Assembly: GCF_001592965.1 (NCBI RefSeq)
Contig: NZ_LRPC01000029.1
Span: 1-64,000, forward strand
Source: Roseivirga spongicola
Lineage (GTDB): Bacteria > Bacteroidota > Bacteroidia > Cytophagales > Cyclobacteriaceae
Direction of reading: 5' to 3'
Length of the DNA: 64,000 nt
The notes under the pieces are model-generated. The model did no database searches and was not told the origin of the DNA. It worked only from the letters and a program-made list of their open reading frames with translations. Shown here one piece after another: positions 41,951 to 51,363 of the stretch. Position 1 is the stretch's first letter. Each line of letters starts with the position of its first letter. The translations under genes and the position numbers were made by a program.

Positions 41951-43255
41951 ATGACTAGATTCTTATCCCTCCTCACCGTATCTCTTTTAACACTTGGCTC
42001 ACTATATGGTCAAAAAAAGGACTTGAGATATAACCTCAACGATGACGGCAGTCAGTACATCAAAGCCACTTTTCTTAACCAGACCTGGGTTCGATGGACT
42101 CAAAATAACCCGGGCGCTTTGGTAGATGGTTATTTAGAAGACAACACTTTTGATATTGGCCTAAGAAGAACCAGAATTCAACTTTTTGGAAAAATATCTG
42201 ATAGAGTATTTGTCTACACACAGTTCGGCACAAACAACCTTAGCTACATTGGCGAAAGAAAGCAGGGTCTGTTCTTTCACGATGCTATTGGAGAAATAGA
42301 ATTGGCCTAAGACAAGCTTTCAGTTGGCACCGGGCTCACTGGCTGGGTGGGCTTTCTTAGGTACTCCTCTCCTTCAATAGGCAGCTTGCTTACTATGGAT
42401 GCTCCACTTTATCAACAAGCAACTAACGATGTAAGCGATCAGTTTGTAAGAAAGTATAGTATCTATGCTAAAGGCAAATTAGGGAAGCTAGATTATAGAG
42501 TTGCCCTATCTAAACCCATGAGCATTTCAGCCTCGTCAGTCCAAAGTGCAGTTATCGGCCCTAATTCACTGTTTTCTAACGAACCAGCAAACCTCCAAAC
42601 ACAAGGATACTTCAAGTATGAATTTTTGGACTCAGAGTCTAACCTTACGCCTTATAATACAGGCTCATACTTAGGGTCTAAAAATGTCTTCAACATTGGT
42701 GCAGGCTTCATTTATCAGAAGGATGCCATGTGGCACACAGAGAACAACGGGGCTGATATTGTAAGAGAAAACTTAGCACTTTTTGGCGTAGATGTATTTT
42801 ACGACCGTGTGCTTGACGCCTCTAAAAACACTGCCATTACAGCATATGCAGCAATCAGTTCGAACGATTATGGGAAAAACTATGTAAGAAACTTAGGGGT
42901 TATGAACCCTGCCAATGGTGGCGGAAGCTCATTTAATGGCTCAGGTAATTCTTTCCCTATCAATGGCACCGGTACACTTAGTTACTTTCAGTTGGGCTAT
43001 CTATTGAAGAATAATTTACTCGGAGAAATGGGAACCCTCCAGCCCTATGTTGCCTCACAAATCGCTAGTTTGGATTTACTTAATGATACCATGACCATGT
43101 ATGAATTTGGCATGAACTGGTTAATAAAGGGGCATGCTACCAAGGTCTCTTTAAACTACCAAAGTAGGCCTGTCTTCAACTTTAACAATACCAACGATTT
43201 AGTTTCTACAGATAGAAGAGGAATGACTGTTCTTCAACTGCAAGTATCTATATAA
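41951..43255 (+). pseudogene. Porin gene interrupted by an in-frame TAA
   Basis: Two open stretches, 41951-42307 and 42311-43252, lie in the same frame and are separated only by TAA at 42308-42310. Together they read as one outer membrane porin of about 434 residues with a signal peptide (LTLGSLYGQ), a typical opening (KATFLNQTWVRW, DIGLRRTRIQLFGKI) and a barrel of beta strands to the end (TVLQLQVSI). The reading continues sensibly across the stop (IGEIELA then DKLSVGTGLTGWVGF), where Tyr (TAT/TAC) would fit. The family recalls phosphate-selective porins O/P. Either the gene is inactivated by one point change, or there is a base error in the sequence. Restart at the GTG or ATG downstream would lack the export signal. 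Confidence 0.82.
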
Positions 43256-43264
43256 TAAAACAAG

Positions 43265-43328
43265 AAAGAGGCTGCTTCAAAGCTTATTCCGTGCACGGTC
43301 TAAACTTTAAAGCAGCCTCTTCATTTTA
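43265..43328. terminator. Bidirectional terminator with palindromic loop
   Basis: AGAGGCTGCTTCAAAG (43267-43282) pairs with CTTTAAAGCAGCCTCT (43305-43320) with one mismatch, and both sides carry A/T runs. The loop itself contains the perfect palindrome CCGTGCACGG. It lies between the convergent porin and M14 peptidase genes. Confidence 0.75.
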
Positions 43329-43342
43329 TAAAAGGCCTAGTC

Positions 43343-45895
43343 TTACCTAGCCATATTCCCTAAGAAAATCGCATTTAGGAATAGCTTATTGGTTCCGTAC
43401 CACATACCTCTGAAGTTTGGGTTATCCGCGAATAGAATCACATTCCCTCTGCCCATTCCACTAGTAATTAAAGAGGCTGTTCCTCCTAGTGCCGCTAGGT
43501 TCTCTTTGTTGACATAGCCACTTAAGAGAGGATTATCCGCATACTTTACTACCGTATTGAAAGGACTGCTACTAGGAGCCATGAAAATGGAGTGGTTTCT
43601 GTAAACCGGCAATTCTCTACTGGTATATCCGAAAGCAAGTGGGTGAGTAATATCCACATCGGTCATGTACATTGAACCACCAATAGCATTTGACCCATAG
43701 AAGTCTCTAGACGTTACGTAGTCCATTCTTTCAGGCGTTTCTCGCTGAGGTCTATCTGCAAACTTTCCATTCACAAACTTGGAAGAAATAGCCCAGCTAG
43801 TAGCATTTCTGAGCGTAATCATAGTGCCTCCGTCTCTCACCCATTGTTTAATTCTATCTATAGTATTTTCTCCTAAAGATGAATAATAACCAGAAGGTAG
43901 AATCAGGGTATTGTAATCGCTCCAGTTAATTCGCCCAACATTATCAGTCCAGACTTTGGTAATAGGCATACCCACCTTAGAATCTAGCAAGTGCCACACT
44001 TCGCCAGCCTCATAACTGCTTGTTCCTGGACCAATAAGCATTAGCAGTTTAGGCTTTCTTATTGTCTGGAAGTTTCCACTCCCTAAATCTATTCCTGAAG
44101 TACTATAGCCTGTAGTGACAGGGTAAGCCAATATACCTGCTAACTCTGTTGCCTCATCTACATAGGCCCTCACCAATTCTGAACTAACCTCTTGTCTTCG
44201 AACCGGAATCATTAATGTACCGTATCCAAATTCTTGAACTCCTTTAGGAGTTTCTATGCTGAAAGGTTTGAATGCTGAATTAACATAAAGCCCTTTTTCT
44301 AGCAAGTAGTTAAGCGCTTTAGGGGCAAAATATTCATCCCATTCAATTAAATAAGCATATTCTGACTTACCTACGCTTTCGTAGCTACCTTTTAAATCGT
44401 CACGTTGGAGTTCTACTCCATTCAATTGATTCTTACCAACATATCTTTCATAAGGCATATTGTAGCTCAGTGCAGCTGTCCAAGCAGAGGCATCATAGAA
44501 AATACTATCATAGAAGGTGGTCACTTTCTCAAACATTGTTCTCACCATTCTGTATTGCTTCTGAGCGTTAGGAACATAGAATGCACTACCAGCTTTAAAG
44601 TTCTTATCACCCAAAGAGATATCTTCATTTAAGGCCAAAGTCTTGATTTTATGGCGAAGCAAAAGGTCTAAAAATGCCTCATTTCTACCGTTATCTGATG
44701 GGTCTCCAAAAACCCAGCCTCCACCAGCTTGAGCGCCTTCACTTTTAGCTGACTCAAAGTAATTTTCCATGTGAGCCAACAAGGTATTCTTCTCTGCTAC
44801 AGCTGCCCTTACCGTGGCCATACTTGAGGTTAAATGATTCTTAATGGTAAAGGCAAAAGCTACTTTACCCATTCTTGAATCTTGCAAATGACCTCTAGAG
44901 CTCGCTTGTTCGAACACCAAACCTAATGCACCATGAATATCAGGATAGGTAGAACCATAGCCAGGATAACTATTGTCATAGCTTTCTTTGGTGAAATAGA
45001 GAGAACCAATTTCGTCTAGAGCTTCATGGAAATAGCCTGCAAAAAGATTATTCAACCCATCATAATTATCTCTCGGTACTACAGGATTCTCCGACCCAAA
45101 AGGTTTTGTGGGTTCAAAGAAGTAAGTAGAGTTGGTTCCCATTTCATGAAAATCTGTCACCACATTAGGATACCACTTGTGATAAAAATCAATTCTGGCC
45201 TGACTTTCTACATGAGCTAATGGTAGCCAGTCGCGATTCAAATCATACCAATAATGGTTTGTTCTACCACCAGGCCACATTTCGTTATGCTCTGCATCTG
45301 TAGGGTCCGAAACTAGAGGGTTAGCTTTGTACGCGTTTGCCCAAGTAGAATGTCTATCCCTTCCGTCTGGATTAAAGTTTGGGTCAATCATTATCACAGC
45401 TTCATCCAACGCGGTGGTTACCTCATTATGTAAGCCTGCTACATAATAGTAAGCCGCTAACAATGCCGCTTCAGAACTTGAAGGCTCATTACCGTGAACA
45501 TTATACCCCAACAACACAACAGACTTATGATCTGCATAATCCCCAACGTGCTTATCTGGGTCTACCAATTGTAGGTGATCTTTTCTAATCGACTCAAGGT
45601 TTTCGATATTGCTAGGAGCAGACACAGTAAGCACCACTAGCTTACGGTGTTCGTAAGTTTCACCAATTATCTCAAACTTGGCTCTTTCAGATTTACTTGC
45701 CAGTTCTTTCATGTACCCTACTATGGCATCGTGCCGAGTATGGAGCGTTCCAATAGGGTAGCCTAAATACTCTTCGGGTGTAGGAATGTTCGGGTCAAAG
45801 CGAGAACCCTCGGGAAAAAAGTAATCAGATTGAGCAGTAGCTTGTGAGAGCATAAGCATCATCAGCAAGCCAGATAAGAGGTGTTTGAATTTCAT
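43343..45895 (-). CDS. M14 family zinc carboxypeptidase, secreted
   Basis: The 850-aa protein has a signal peptide (LLSGLLMMLMLSQATAQ) and an M14 peptidase domain: zinc ligands His134 and Glu137 in YNVHGNEPSSSEAALLA, NFNPDGRDR for substrate binding, and a third ligand His in VVTDFHEMGTN. The second half (about residues 500-850) looks like a glutamine amidotransferase-type flavodoxin fold (LLMLIGPGTSSYEAGEVW, TLILPSGYYSS) with no evident nucleophile. Bacteroidota have many such long M14 proteins that trim secreted peptides or proteins outside the cytoplasm. The exact substrate is unknown. It is transcribed alone. Confidence 0.9.
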   Translation of the reverse strand: MKFKHLLSGLLMMLMLSQATAQSDYFFPEGSRFDPNIPTPEEYLGYPIGTLHTRHDAIVGYMKELASKSERAKFEIIGETYEHRKLVVLTVSAPSNIENLESIRKDHLQLVDPDKHVGDYADHKSVVLLGYNVHGNEPSSSEAALLAAYYYVAGLHNEVTTALDEAVIMIDPNFNPDGRDRHSTWANAYKANPLVSDPTDAEHNEMWPGGRTNHYWYDLNRDWLPLAHVESQARIDFYHKWYPNVVTDFHEMGTNSTYFFEPTKPFGSENPVVPRDNYDGLNNLFAGYFHEALDEIGSLYFTKESYDNSYPGYGSTYPDIHGALGLVFEQASSRGHLQDSRMGKVAFAFTIKNHLTSSMATVRAAVAEKNTLLAHMENYFESAKSEGAQAGGGWVFGDPSDNGRNEAFLDLLLRHKIKTLALNEDISLGDKNFKAGSAFYVPNAQKQYRMVRTMFEKVTTFYDSIFYDASAWTAALSYNMPYERYVGKNQLNGVELQRDDLKGSYESVGKSEYAYLIEWDEYFAPKALNYLLEKGLYVNSAFKPFSIETPKGVQEFGYGTLMIPVRRQEVSSELVRAYVDEATELAGILAYPVTTGYSTSGIDLGSGNFQTIRKPKLLMLIGPGTSSYEAGEVWHLLDSKVGMPITKVWTDNVGRINWSDYNTLILPSGYYSSLGENTIDRIKQWVRDGGTMITLRNATSWAISSKFVNGKFADRPQRETPERMDYVTSRDFYGSNAIGGSMYMTDVDITHPLAFGYTSRELPVYRNHSIFMAPSSSPFNTVVKYADNPLLSGYVNKENLAALGGTASLITSGMGRGNVILFADNPNFRGMWYGTNKLFLNAIFLGNMAR

Positions 45896-45990
45896 AATTA
45901 GTAGTTATCGGTTGAACCGCTATTGGCACATTGTTTTCAGCAAGGAATTGGCCTTCTGAGGCAAAGTAAATTCACCAAATCACATCCTTA

Positions 45991-46920
45991 TCAATCGTCT
46001 ACATGTTTGATAGCGGGCATATTCTTGACTGTTAAGTTAAACAAATCAGGGCGATGATAATGACCAATTGGGTCGAAGTCTAACTTAGCTTGTGTAACAC
46101 GGTCTAAATTGATTTCAGCGGTGATTATTCCCTCCTCATCCCATAGTGGCCCAGCAAGAACTTCACCTAAAGGATCTATAATCACCGAGCCTCCACGGCT
46201 CATTACTTCAGGCTGATCGGAAAGCGCTGCCTGAAGTTCTGCAGGATACATTGACTTTTGTACAAACTGATTGCTGGCTAGAACAAAACATCTACCTTCT
46301 AGTGCAATATGTTTCATGGTGGCTTGCCAGTTTTCTCTGGCATCGGCAGTGGGTGCTAAATATAGCTGAACCCCTTTCTGATACATGGCCATCCGGGCCA
46401 TGGGCATGTAATTCTCCCAACAAATTAGGCCTCCAATATTTCCGTAGACGGTTTTAAAAGTGCTGAGTGTAGAACCATCGTCTTCACCCCAAATCACTCT
46501 CTCCTGACCGGTAGGTTTAGTTTTACGATGTTTCCCTATGAATTCACCATGAGGAGAAAAATAAAAGAGGCTACAATAAAGCGTACCAGAGATAGTATCT
46601 TTTTCATTGACGCCAATGACTAAGAATACTTGTGCCTTTTTAGCTAACTCAGCCAGTCTATTGCATGCTTGGTCTCCTTCAGCAACTGAAGAATCCCAAT
46701 ATTTCTGCCATAGTAACCTACCTTGATCGGTTCTACTCCCTACTACTGTTCCAAAGTTCAACCCCCTAGGGTAAACCGATAAAAAAGCTTCTGGAAAGAG
46801 TACTAACTTAGCACCTCTTTGGGCTGAGTCATTCACCAACGACTCAACCTTCTGAAGTGTGGTTTCTAGATCGAATAATACTGGTGCTGCCTGCACTACT
46901 GCTACTTGATAAGTACTCAT
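45991..46920 (-). CDS. Nitrilase
   Basis: The 309-aa protein belongs to the carbon-nitrogen hydrolases, with the triad Glu44 (FPEAFLSVYPRG), Lys133 (KHRKTKPTGQE) and Cys167 (GLICWENYMP). The YPRG and CWENYMP segments are those of true nitrilases (nitrile to acid plus ammonia), not amidases. The long insert between Lys and Cys fits as well. The substrate is likely an aliphatic or arylacetonitrile but cannot be read. It has no signal peptide. It sits 27 nt upstream of no same-strand partner; a small membrane protein gene precedes it on the same strand. Confidence 0.92.
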   Translation of the reverse strand: MSTYQVAVVQAAPVLFDLETTLQKVESLVNDSAQRGAKLVLFPEAFLSVYPRGLNFGTVVGSRTDQGRLLWQKYWDSSVAEGDQACNRLAELAKKAQVFLVIGVNEKDTISGTLYCSLFYFSPHGEFIGKHRKTKPTGQERVIWGEDDGSTLSTFKTVYGNIGGLICWENYMPMARMAMYQKGVQLYLAPTADARENWQATMKHIALEGRCFVLASNQFVQKSMYPAELQAALSDQPEVMSRGGSVIIDPLGEVLAGPLWDEEGIITAEINLDRVTQAKLDFDPIGHYHRPDLFNLTVKNMPAIKHVDD

Positions 46921-46947
46921 ACAGGAAGGTAAGCAGAATTATGGAAC

Positions 46948-47148
46948 CTACTTCTTCTTAGCTAAAAGTCCGATTAACAAGGCTACTAAGCCAAGACCAA
47001 TAGTGATATATGCATTGTCATTATCCTGTGCCGATGCCTCGGCAATTCCAATGTCTATAGATGCTTCTGGAGTCACTAACAAATACCCTCCATATCCTAA
47101 AAGGGCAACTCCAACAATAATTAAAATGGTTTTAATAAGGCTATTCAT
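46948..47148 (-). CDS. Small two-helix membrane protein
   Basis: The 66-aa product has two hydrophobic helices ([19 protein letters not shown] and [15 protein letters not shown]) separated by an acidic Ala-rich loop ([18 protein letters not shown]) and a basic end (KKK). The structure is that of small DUF3185-type or YtxH-like envelope proteins, but I do not recognise a specific family. It is transcribed in the same direction as nitrilase, 27 nt before it, so the two may be read together. Its start is divergent from rluF. Confidence 0.6.
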   Translation of the reverse strand: MNSLIKTILIIVGVALLGYGGYLLVTPEASIDIGIAEASAQDNDNAYITIGLGLVALLIGLLAKKK

Positions 47149-47269
47149 GGTTCAGTTTATGGTTAAAAAATCTACAGACATATAAACCAACCAATGTGGC
47201 ATTTGTTCTTAATGGAAGGCAAGCCCACACAAGTAACCGTTTCAACAGCACTGATTCCGAAGAGATCAA

Positions 47270-47277
47270 TAACTTTG
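47270..47277 (+). promoter_or_regulatory. Predicted -7 promoter box of rluF
   Basis: TAACTTTG matches TAnnTTTG and ends only 5 nt before the ATG at 47283, so transcription should start at or next to the start codon. No TTG at a standard -33 distance is evident. Confidence 0.5.
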
Positions 47278-47282
47278 CAGTA

Positions 47283-48014
47283 ATGTCAGAATCGAAGACT
47301 GTAAGAATAAACAAATACCTCAGTGAGGTGGGCTATTGCTCTAGGCGTGCTGCCGACAAGCTTCTGGAACAAGGTAGAATTACCATTAACGGAAAAGTAC
47401 CAGAATTAGGCACCAAAATAAGTGAAGGTGATGAAGTTAGGGTTGATGGAAAACTTATTTCTAACCCAGAAGAAGAGCATGTTTACATCGCTTTCAACAA
47501 ACCTGTTGGCATAGTATGTACTACAGATACTCGGGTTGAAAAAGACAATATCATTGATTACATCAACCATGAAAAGCGGATTTTTCCAATAGGCCGATTA
47601 GACAAACCCAGTGAAGGCCTCATTCTGCTTACCAGTGATGGTGACATTGTAAATAAAATACTTCGAGCCCGCAACCATCATGAAAAGGAATACATAGTAG
47701 ATGTGAATAAGCCCATCACTGATGAATTCATTAGAAGGATGAGTAATGGAGTACCTATTTTAGATCAGGTTACACGAAAATGTAAGGTTGAAAGAATCAG
47801 TAAGTTCAAGTTCAAGATTATTCTTACTCAAGGACTTAACCGTCAAATTAGACGTATGTGCGAGTATTTAGGCTACGAGGTTTATAAACTCAAGCGTGTT
47901 CGCATTATGAACATACACTTAGACTTGAAAGTAGGACAATGGCGAGACCTTACTCCAAAGGAGTTACAGCAGATCAATTCTATGGTAGAAAGCTCTGCTA
48001 AAACTCACGATTGA
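47283..48014 (+). CDS. 23S rRNA pseudouridine synthase RluF-like
   Basis: The 243-aa protein has an S4 RNA-binding domain ([22 protein letters not shown]) and a pseudouridine synthase domain of the RsuA/RluB/E/F group: the catalytic Asp in [26 protein letters not shown], and the closing [16 protein letters not shown]. The [10 protein letters not shown] and [16 protein letters not shown] motifs fit RluF (U2604 of 23S rRNA) best. The start is the ATG at 47283; the frame opens 87 nt earlier but crosses the -7 box. It is convergent with the esterase gene. Confidence 0.9.
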   Translation: MSESKTVRINKYLSEVGYCSRRAADKLLEQGRITINGKVPELGTKISEGDEVRVDGKLISNPEEEHVYIAFNKPVGIVCTTDTRVEKDNIIDYINHEKRIFPIGRLDKPSEGLILLTSDGDIVNKILRARNHHEKEYIVDVNKPITDEFIRRMSNGVPILDQVTRKCKVERISKFKFKIILTQGLNRQIRRMCEYLGYEVYKLKRVRIMNIHLDLKVGQWRDLTPKELQQINSMVESSAKTHD

Positions 48015-48023
48015 AATTAAAGC

Positions 48024-49052
48024 TTAGTAAAAGACCTCATTCAGAAACGTAATCATTCTATTTAACGGTTCAATAGCATCTTTCTCAAAGCTATTTCCTA
48101 AAAACTCGTTAGACCCAGAATCTAAATAAGCATGATTTCTGCCCTGATATAACCAGAATTGACCTGGCTGACCTTGTGCCTTCAGCTTGTCAAAATATGC
48201 TTTTACAGCTACAGGAGGCGTGGTTGAATCTTCACTACCAACATGAAAAAACTGAGGTGGTAATTGTCTTTCATCAGCAGAAGGAATAAGGTAAATGGGG
48301 CTTACGGCCCTGTACATTGCGGCATTATCTTCTACGTTAAACTTATTACCAAAAAGCCCTCTTGCCTTAGCTCCCCCCATTTGCCAAAAAAAGTTCGATT
48401 CCTTTTCAAAGCCACCTTGAGCAGCAGCTAGCATGTCAAAGGCTCCATAGCTTGGTATGGCAGCCTGTACCTTTAGGCCTTCATCTTCAGCTACTTGTTC
48501 TGCCGTTTTACCTGCCGGTAAATAGCTCGGGTTGAATCCATAAGGTTCTTGGGCGAATCCAGACGATTTAAGATTATGTCCAGCCAGAACAACCATTTCA
48601 GTCAAATGACCTCCAGCACTATCACCGGTAACGGCTACGCGATTTGGATCACCTCCATATTGCTCAATGTGGTCTTTAACCCATAGTACCGCACCAAATA
48701 CATCTTCTACAATTTCATTAATGGTAACTGTATTGTTCTGATCACCAAGAAGTCTATAGTTAATGTTGGCCACTACATATTCGGCATTACCAGAGACATA
48801 TTCCGACATCTGATTCATGATTGAATTATCGTTAATAAGCCATCCGCCTCCATGAATTATAATTAGAACAGGATAACTATTTCTACCCGTTTGAGGAGTA
48901 TAGATATCCATAGTAAGGTCAAAACCCTCAGGAGAAGCAAACACTACATCCTTATTTACTTCTACCTGATGTTTCTGTGGTGTTTGCCCCATTAACGAGA
49001 CAGTATTGGCCATTACGGCACAAATCACCAGAATAATATAAGCGCGTTTCAT
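48024..49052 (-). CDS. Secreted alpha/beta hydrolase (carboxylesterase-like)
   Basis: The 342-aa protein has a signal peptide (MANTVSLMGQ end) and a hormone-sensitive-lipase/BD-FAE-type hydrolase domain: oxyanion motif IIIHGGGWL, NINYRLL, the nucleophile elbow VTGDSAGGHL, the acid in VGSEDSTTP and the late His in GRNHAYLD. Such enzymes deacetylate xylan or other sugars, or cut small esters, in the periplasm. Its promoter region holds the 25-bp palindrome at 49060-49084, and the gene is divergent from the Nudix-like regulator, so it is the likely target of that regulator. The inducing sugar is unknown. Confidence 0.85.
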   Translation of the reverse strand: MKRAYIILVICAVMANTVSLMGQTPQKHQVEVNKDVVFASPEGFDLTMDIYTPQTGRNSYPVLIIIHGGGWLINDNSIMNQMSEYVSGNAEYVVANINYRLLGDQNNTVTINEIVEDVFGAVLWVKDHIEQYGGDPNRVAVTGDSAGGHLTEMVVLAGHNLKSSGFAQEPYGFNPSYLPAGKTAEQVAEDEGLKVQAAIPSYGAFDMLAAAQGGFEKESNFFWQMGGAKARGLFGNKFNVEDNAAMYRAVSPIYLIPSADERQLPPQFFHVGSEDSTTPPVAVKAYFDKLKAQGQPGQFWLYQGRNHAYLDSGSNEFLGNSFEKDAIEPLNRMITFLNEVFY

Positions 49053-49059
49053 ATAATTT

Positions 49060-49084
49060 TCTTAGTGTCAATAAGACACTAAGA
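49060..49084. promoter_or_regulatory. Perfect 25-bp palindrome, probable operator
   Basis: TCTTAGTGTC and GACACTAAGA form 10-bp perfect arms around AATAA. It lies 7 nt upstream of the esterase start and 45 nt upstream of the regulator start, over the expected promoter area of both. The site is probably bound by the product of the 49130 gene. Confidence 0.7.
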
Positions 49085-49099
49085 TATAATACATTTGAT

Positions 49100-49107
49100 T
49101 AACTTTG
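49100..49107 (+). promoter_or_regulatory. Predicted -7 promoter box of the Nudix-like regulator
   Basis: TAACTTTG matches TAnnTTTG. It lies 22 nt upstream of the ATG at 49130 and 15 nt downstream of the palindrome, so the palindrome covers the -33 area. A protein bound there would block this promoter. Confidence 0.5.
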
Positions 49108-49129
49108 GAATCAGTTCCTAATTTTCTGA

Positions 49130-49879
49130 ATGGCTAACCTAAACACTGACCTCCTAACTCCTTCTGTAGCAATTGATTGTGTGGTTTTCGGGTTTCATGA
49201 AAACGAACTCAAGGTATTGTTGCTAAAGCTCAAGAATATAGATTTATGGGCCTTGCCTGGAGGTTTTGTTCATAAGCATGTAGATATAGAAACGGAGGCT
49301 CACAATGCTCTAGAGCTTCGGACAGGCTTAGACAATATTTTTCTGAAGCAGTTTCACACCTTCGGATCAATTGAGCGCAATGACACTGATCACAATAAAA
49401 TGTTGGTAGACAAAAAAGTTATACCAGAAGAATGGTTTCCTTGGTTTAACCAGCGATTTATTTCCATTGGTTTTTACGCATTGGTTGAATACTCTCAAGT
49501 GAAGGAACCTATTCCCGGGCCAATATCTGAGGCATGCGAGTGGTGCTCAGTCAATGACCTCCCTCCCCTTATGTTAGATCATGAACATATTCTTACCGTA
49601 GCTCATGAAACACTTAAAAAAGAACTCAACAACCAACCTATTGGTCTAAACTTACTTCCAAAACGATTCACTATACCAGAATTACAGTCGTTATACGAAA
49701 CCATTTTGGGCAAAAAATTAGACAGGCGAAACTTCAGAAGAAAGGTGATGAGCTTTGGTATTTTGGTCTGTACCAATGAAAGAAGAACTGGTGTGGCACA
49801 CAAAGCTCCTTTACTCTATGAATTTGATGAGGCCAGTTACATCAAAGCTAATGAAGCTGGCTTAAGTAGCGGTTGGTAG
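49130..49879 (+). CDS. NrtR/AraR-type transcriptional regulator with degenerate Nudix domain
   Basis: The 249-aa protein has an N-terminal Nudix-like domain (about residues 10-145) and a C-terminal winged helix (LPKRFTIPELQSLYETILGK, DRRNFRRKVM). In the Nudix box the catalytic REUXEE motif is replaced: residues 59-64 read NALELR, so no diphosphate hydrolysis is expected. This is the pattern of NrtR family regulators, in which the Nudix part binds an effector (ADP-ribose for NAD control, sugars in Bacteroides AraR). It probably controls the divergent esterase and itself through the palindrome at 49060-49084. The effector is not known. Confidence 0.88.
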   Translation: MANLNTDLLTPSVAIDCVVFGFHENELKVLLLKLKNIDLWALPGGFVHKHVDIETEAHNALELRTGLDNIFLKQFHTFGSIERNDTDHNKMLVDKKVIPEEWFPWFNQRFISIGFYALVEYSQVKEPIPGPISEACEWCSVNDLPPLMLDHEHILTVAHETLKKELNNQPIGLNLLPKRFTIPELQSLYETILGKKLDRRNFRRKVMSFGILVCTNERRTGVAHKAPLLYEFDEASYIKANEAGLSSGW

Positions 49880-49911
49880 TCTTTTAACTTTAATCGTTAA
49901 CTTTTACCCTT

Positions 49912-50433
49912 ATGAAAATCTGGATTGTACTTCTTAGAGGCATTAATGTTGGTGGCTACCACATAGTACCCATGAAAGAACTGAGACAACTCTTAGAAAA
50001 TAATGGTTTTGAAAAAGTGGCTACGTACATTCAAAGCGGAAATATTGTTTGTAGCTACCCAACTAACCCAAGTCACAAAATAAGTACTCTAATAGAGCAA
50101 AAGTTTGGATTTAAACCTTCTATTTTCGCTTTAACAGTTGAGAACCTAATGTCGGTAATTGAAAACAATCCCTACCCGGGAGATGGAGGTAAAATGGTAC
50201 ATTTCTTCTTTTTTCATAGTTCTCCTTCATCTGTCGACTATAATACACTAGATGATGTAAAGGCCAAAAACGAGCATTACCAGTTGATTGATAATGTACT
50301 CTACCTACATGCTCCAGACGGCATTGGCCGATCTAAAATGGTTGACAAAATCCCAAAAGCCTTCGCAAAGGCAGAAATGACAGCCCGAAACCTAAATACA
50401 ATCAATAAGCTGGCCGAAATGGTGGAAGAATAA
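49912..50433 (+). CDS. DUF1697 family protein
   Basis: The 173-aa protein matches DUF1697 by its opening LLRGINVGGYHIVPMKELRQLLENNGF, then VATYIQSGNIVC and a late GIGRSKM / ARNLNTINKL pattern. The family is a common cytoplasmic fold of unknown role. The length is typical (about 175-180 aa). It starts 32 nt after the Nudix-like regulator and could share its transcript, which would make it a candidate member of that regulon, but nothing else links them. Confidence 0.88.
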   Translation: MKIWIVLLRGINVGGYHIVPMKELRQLLENNGFEKVATYIQSGNIVCSYPTNPSHKISTLIEQKFGFKPSIFALTVENLMSVIENNPYPGDGGKMVHFFFFHSSPSSVDYNTLDDVKAKNEHYQLIDNVLYLHAPDGIGRSKMVDKIPKAFAKAEMTARNLNTINKLAEMVEE

Positions 50434-50791
50434 GCCTCATGGCTAAGATCACCTGCTAGAATTTCATAATTGATGTCTTCCATATAGCTGCAATCTCTAC
50501 TAACTCAACTCTTATAGCCCACCATAAGAGACTATGCAAAATGGGAAGAACAGAAGACTATACAGGTTATACAATAGACCAAATCATTCCATAAAAGACA
50601 ACATACGTCTGATCGGTTAGATCTGAAACATAGCGTTGCATCCTCCATTCTCTTATACAGTCCGAACTTTTGCCTTTACACTAACCTGAATTAGAGATTC
50701 TAAGGCAATCCTTAAACCTGTTTGACGCAGCGGTAATAAGCTATATGATACTACTTTTTTATAAGTCATCTCTCTCTTAAGAGTTCCATAA
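50434..50791. other. Intergenic stretch without a credible gene
   Basis: There are only short open frames (under 30 codons) without motifs. No tRNA-like, promoter-like or repeat structure was found apart from the hairpin that follows at 50792. Confidence 0.5.
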
Positions 50792-50832
50792 AAGCAACGT
50801 GCACCTTGGTTTCAAGGTGCACGTTGCTTATT
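50792..50832. terminator. Strong bidirectional terminator hairpin
   Basis: A perfect 17-bp stem (AAGCAACGTGCACCTTG, 50792-50808, with 50813-50829) has a GTTT loop. On the minus strand it is followed by TTTTATGG and lies 28 nt after the DUF1328 stop, so it ends that gene. It could also stop reads from DUF1697. Confidence 0.85.
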
Positions 50833-50856
50833 TATGACTGTATGGTAATATTTTAT

Positions 50857-51021
50857 CTAACTCCTGCTGGCCGCTCCTCTGATCAATGAAATCACTAGAA
50901 GTACAAGGAATACGAAGAAGACAATTTTGGCAATTGATGCCGCACCTGCCGCAATTCCTCCGAATCCTAAAATGGCTGCGATTACTGCTATAATTAAGAA
51001 GGTTAATGTCCAACGTAACAT
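50857..51021 (-). CDS. DUF1328 family small membrane protein
   Basis: The 54-aa protein has the family start [20 protein letters not shown] and a glycine-rich middle ([13 protein letters not shown]) followed by a second helix ([14 protein letters not shown]). Short two-helix proteins of the DUF1328/YtjA type are widespread in bacterial membranes and often induced by stress, with unknown function. I set the start at the ATG (top base 51021) since the family begins exactly there; the frame extends 25 codons upstream without likeness. Confidence 0.88.
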   Translation of the reverse strand: MLRWTLTFLIIAVIAAILGFGGIAAGAASIAKIVFFVFLVLLVISLIRGAASRS

Positions 51022-51363
51022 GATGATAAATTTTTGGTTAATAATAATTTCATCTGATAATGAGAAAGAACCGTTCCATGAAAACCAGAAATACACAACA
51101 CACTGATTAACAGTTAATTAAAAACAAACAGATTGAACTAAAAAATACTGAATTGAGAAAAACACTCTCAATTAGAAAAAAATCTGGTCAGAACATGAAT
51201 ATTCTTAACTGGATGAACGCATTACTCTACTAAACACAGAGTCAATCGATAGGCAAAATACCTATAACTACCTAACAGTCAATATTTAACGATTACATAA
51301 TTTACGTTTTCATTGAATGAGAGGAGAAAAATATCTACTTTCATCGTACTCAACCTGTGAATT
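51022..51363. other. AT-rich intergenic stretch between divergent genes
   Basis: It should hold the promoters of the DUF1328 gene and the 51364 gene. I see no TAnnTTTG box with a good -33 partner, no hairpin with a T-run and no open frame of note. Confidence 0.5.

Noticed and set aside
42308-42310. Stop codon recoding or selenocysteine at the porin TAA
   Set aside because: TAA is not used for selenocysteine or pyrrolysine, and no recoding structure is evident.
41951-43255. Two separate porin genes
   Set aside because: Both parts share one frame with only a TAA between them, and the second lacks a signal peptide; one broken gene is simpler.
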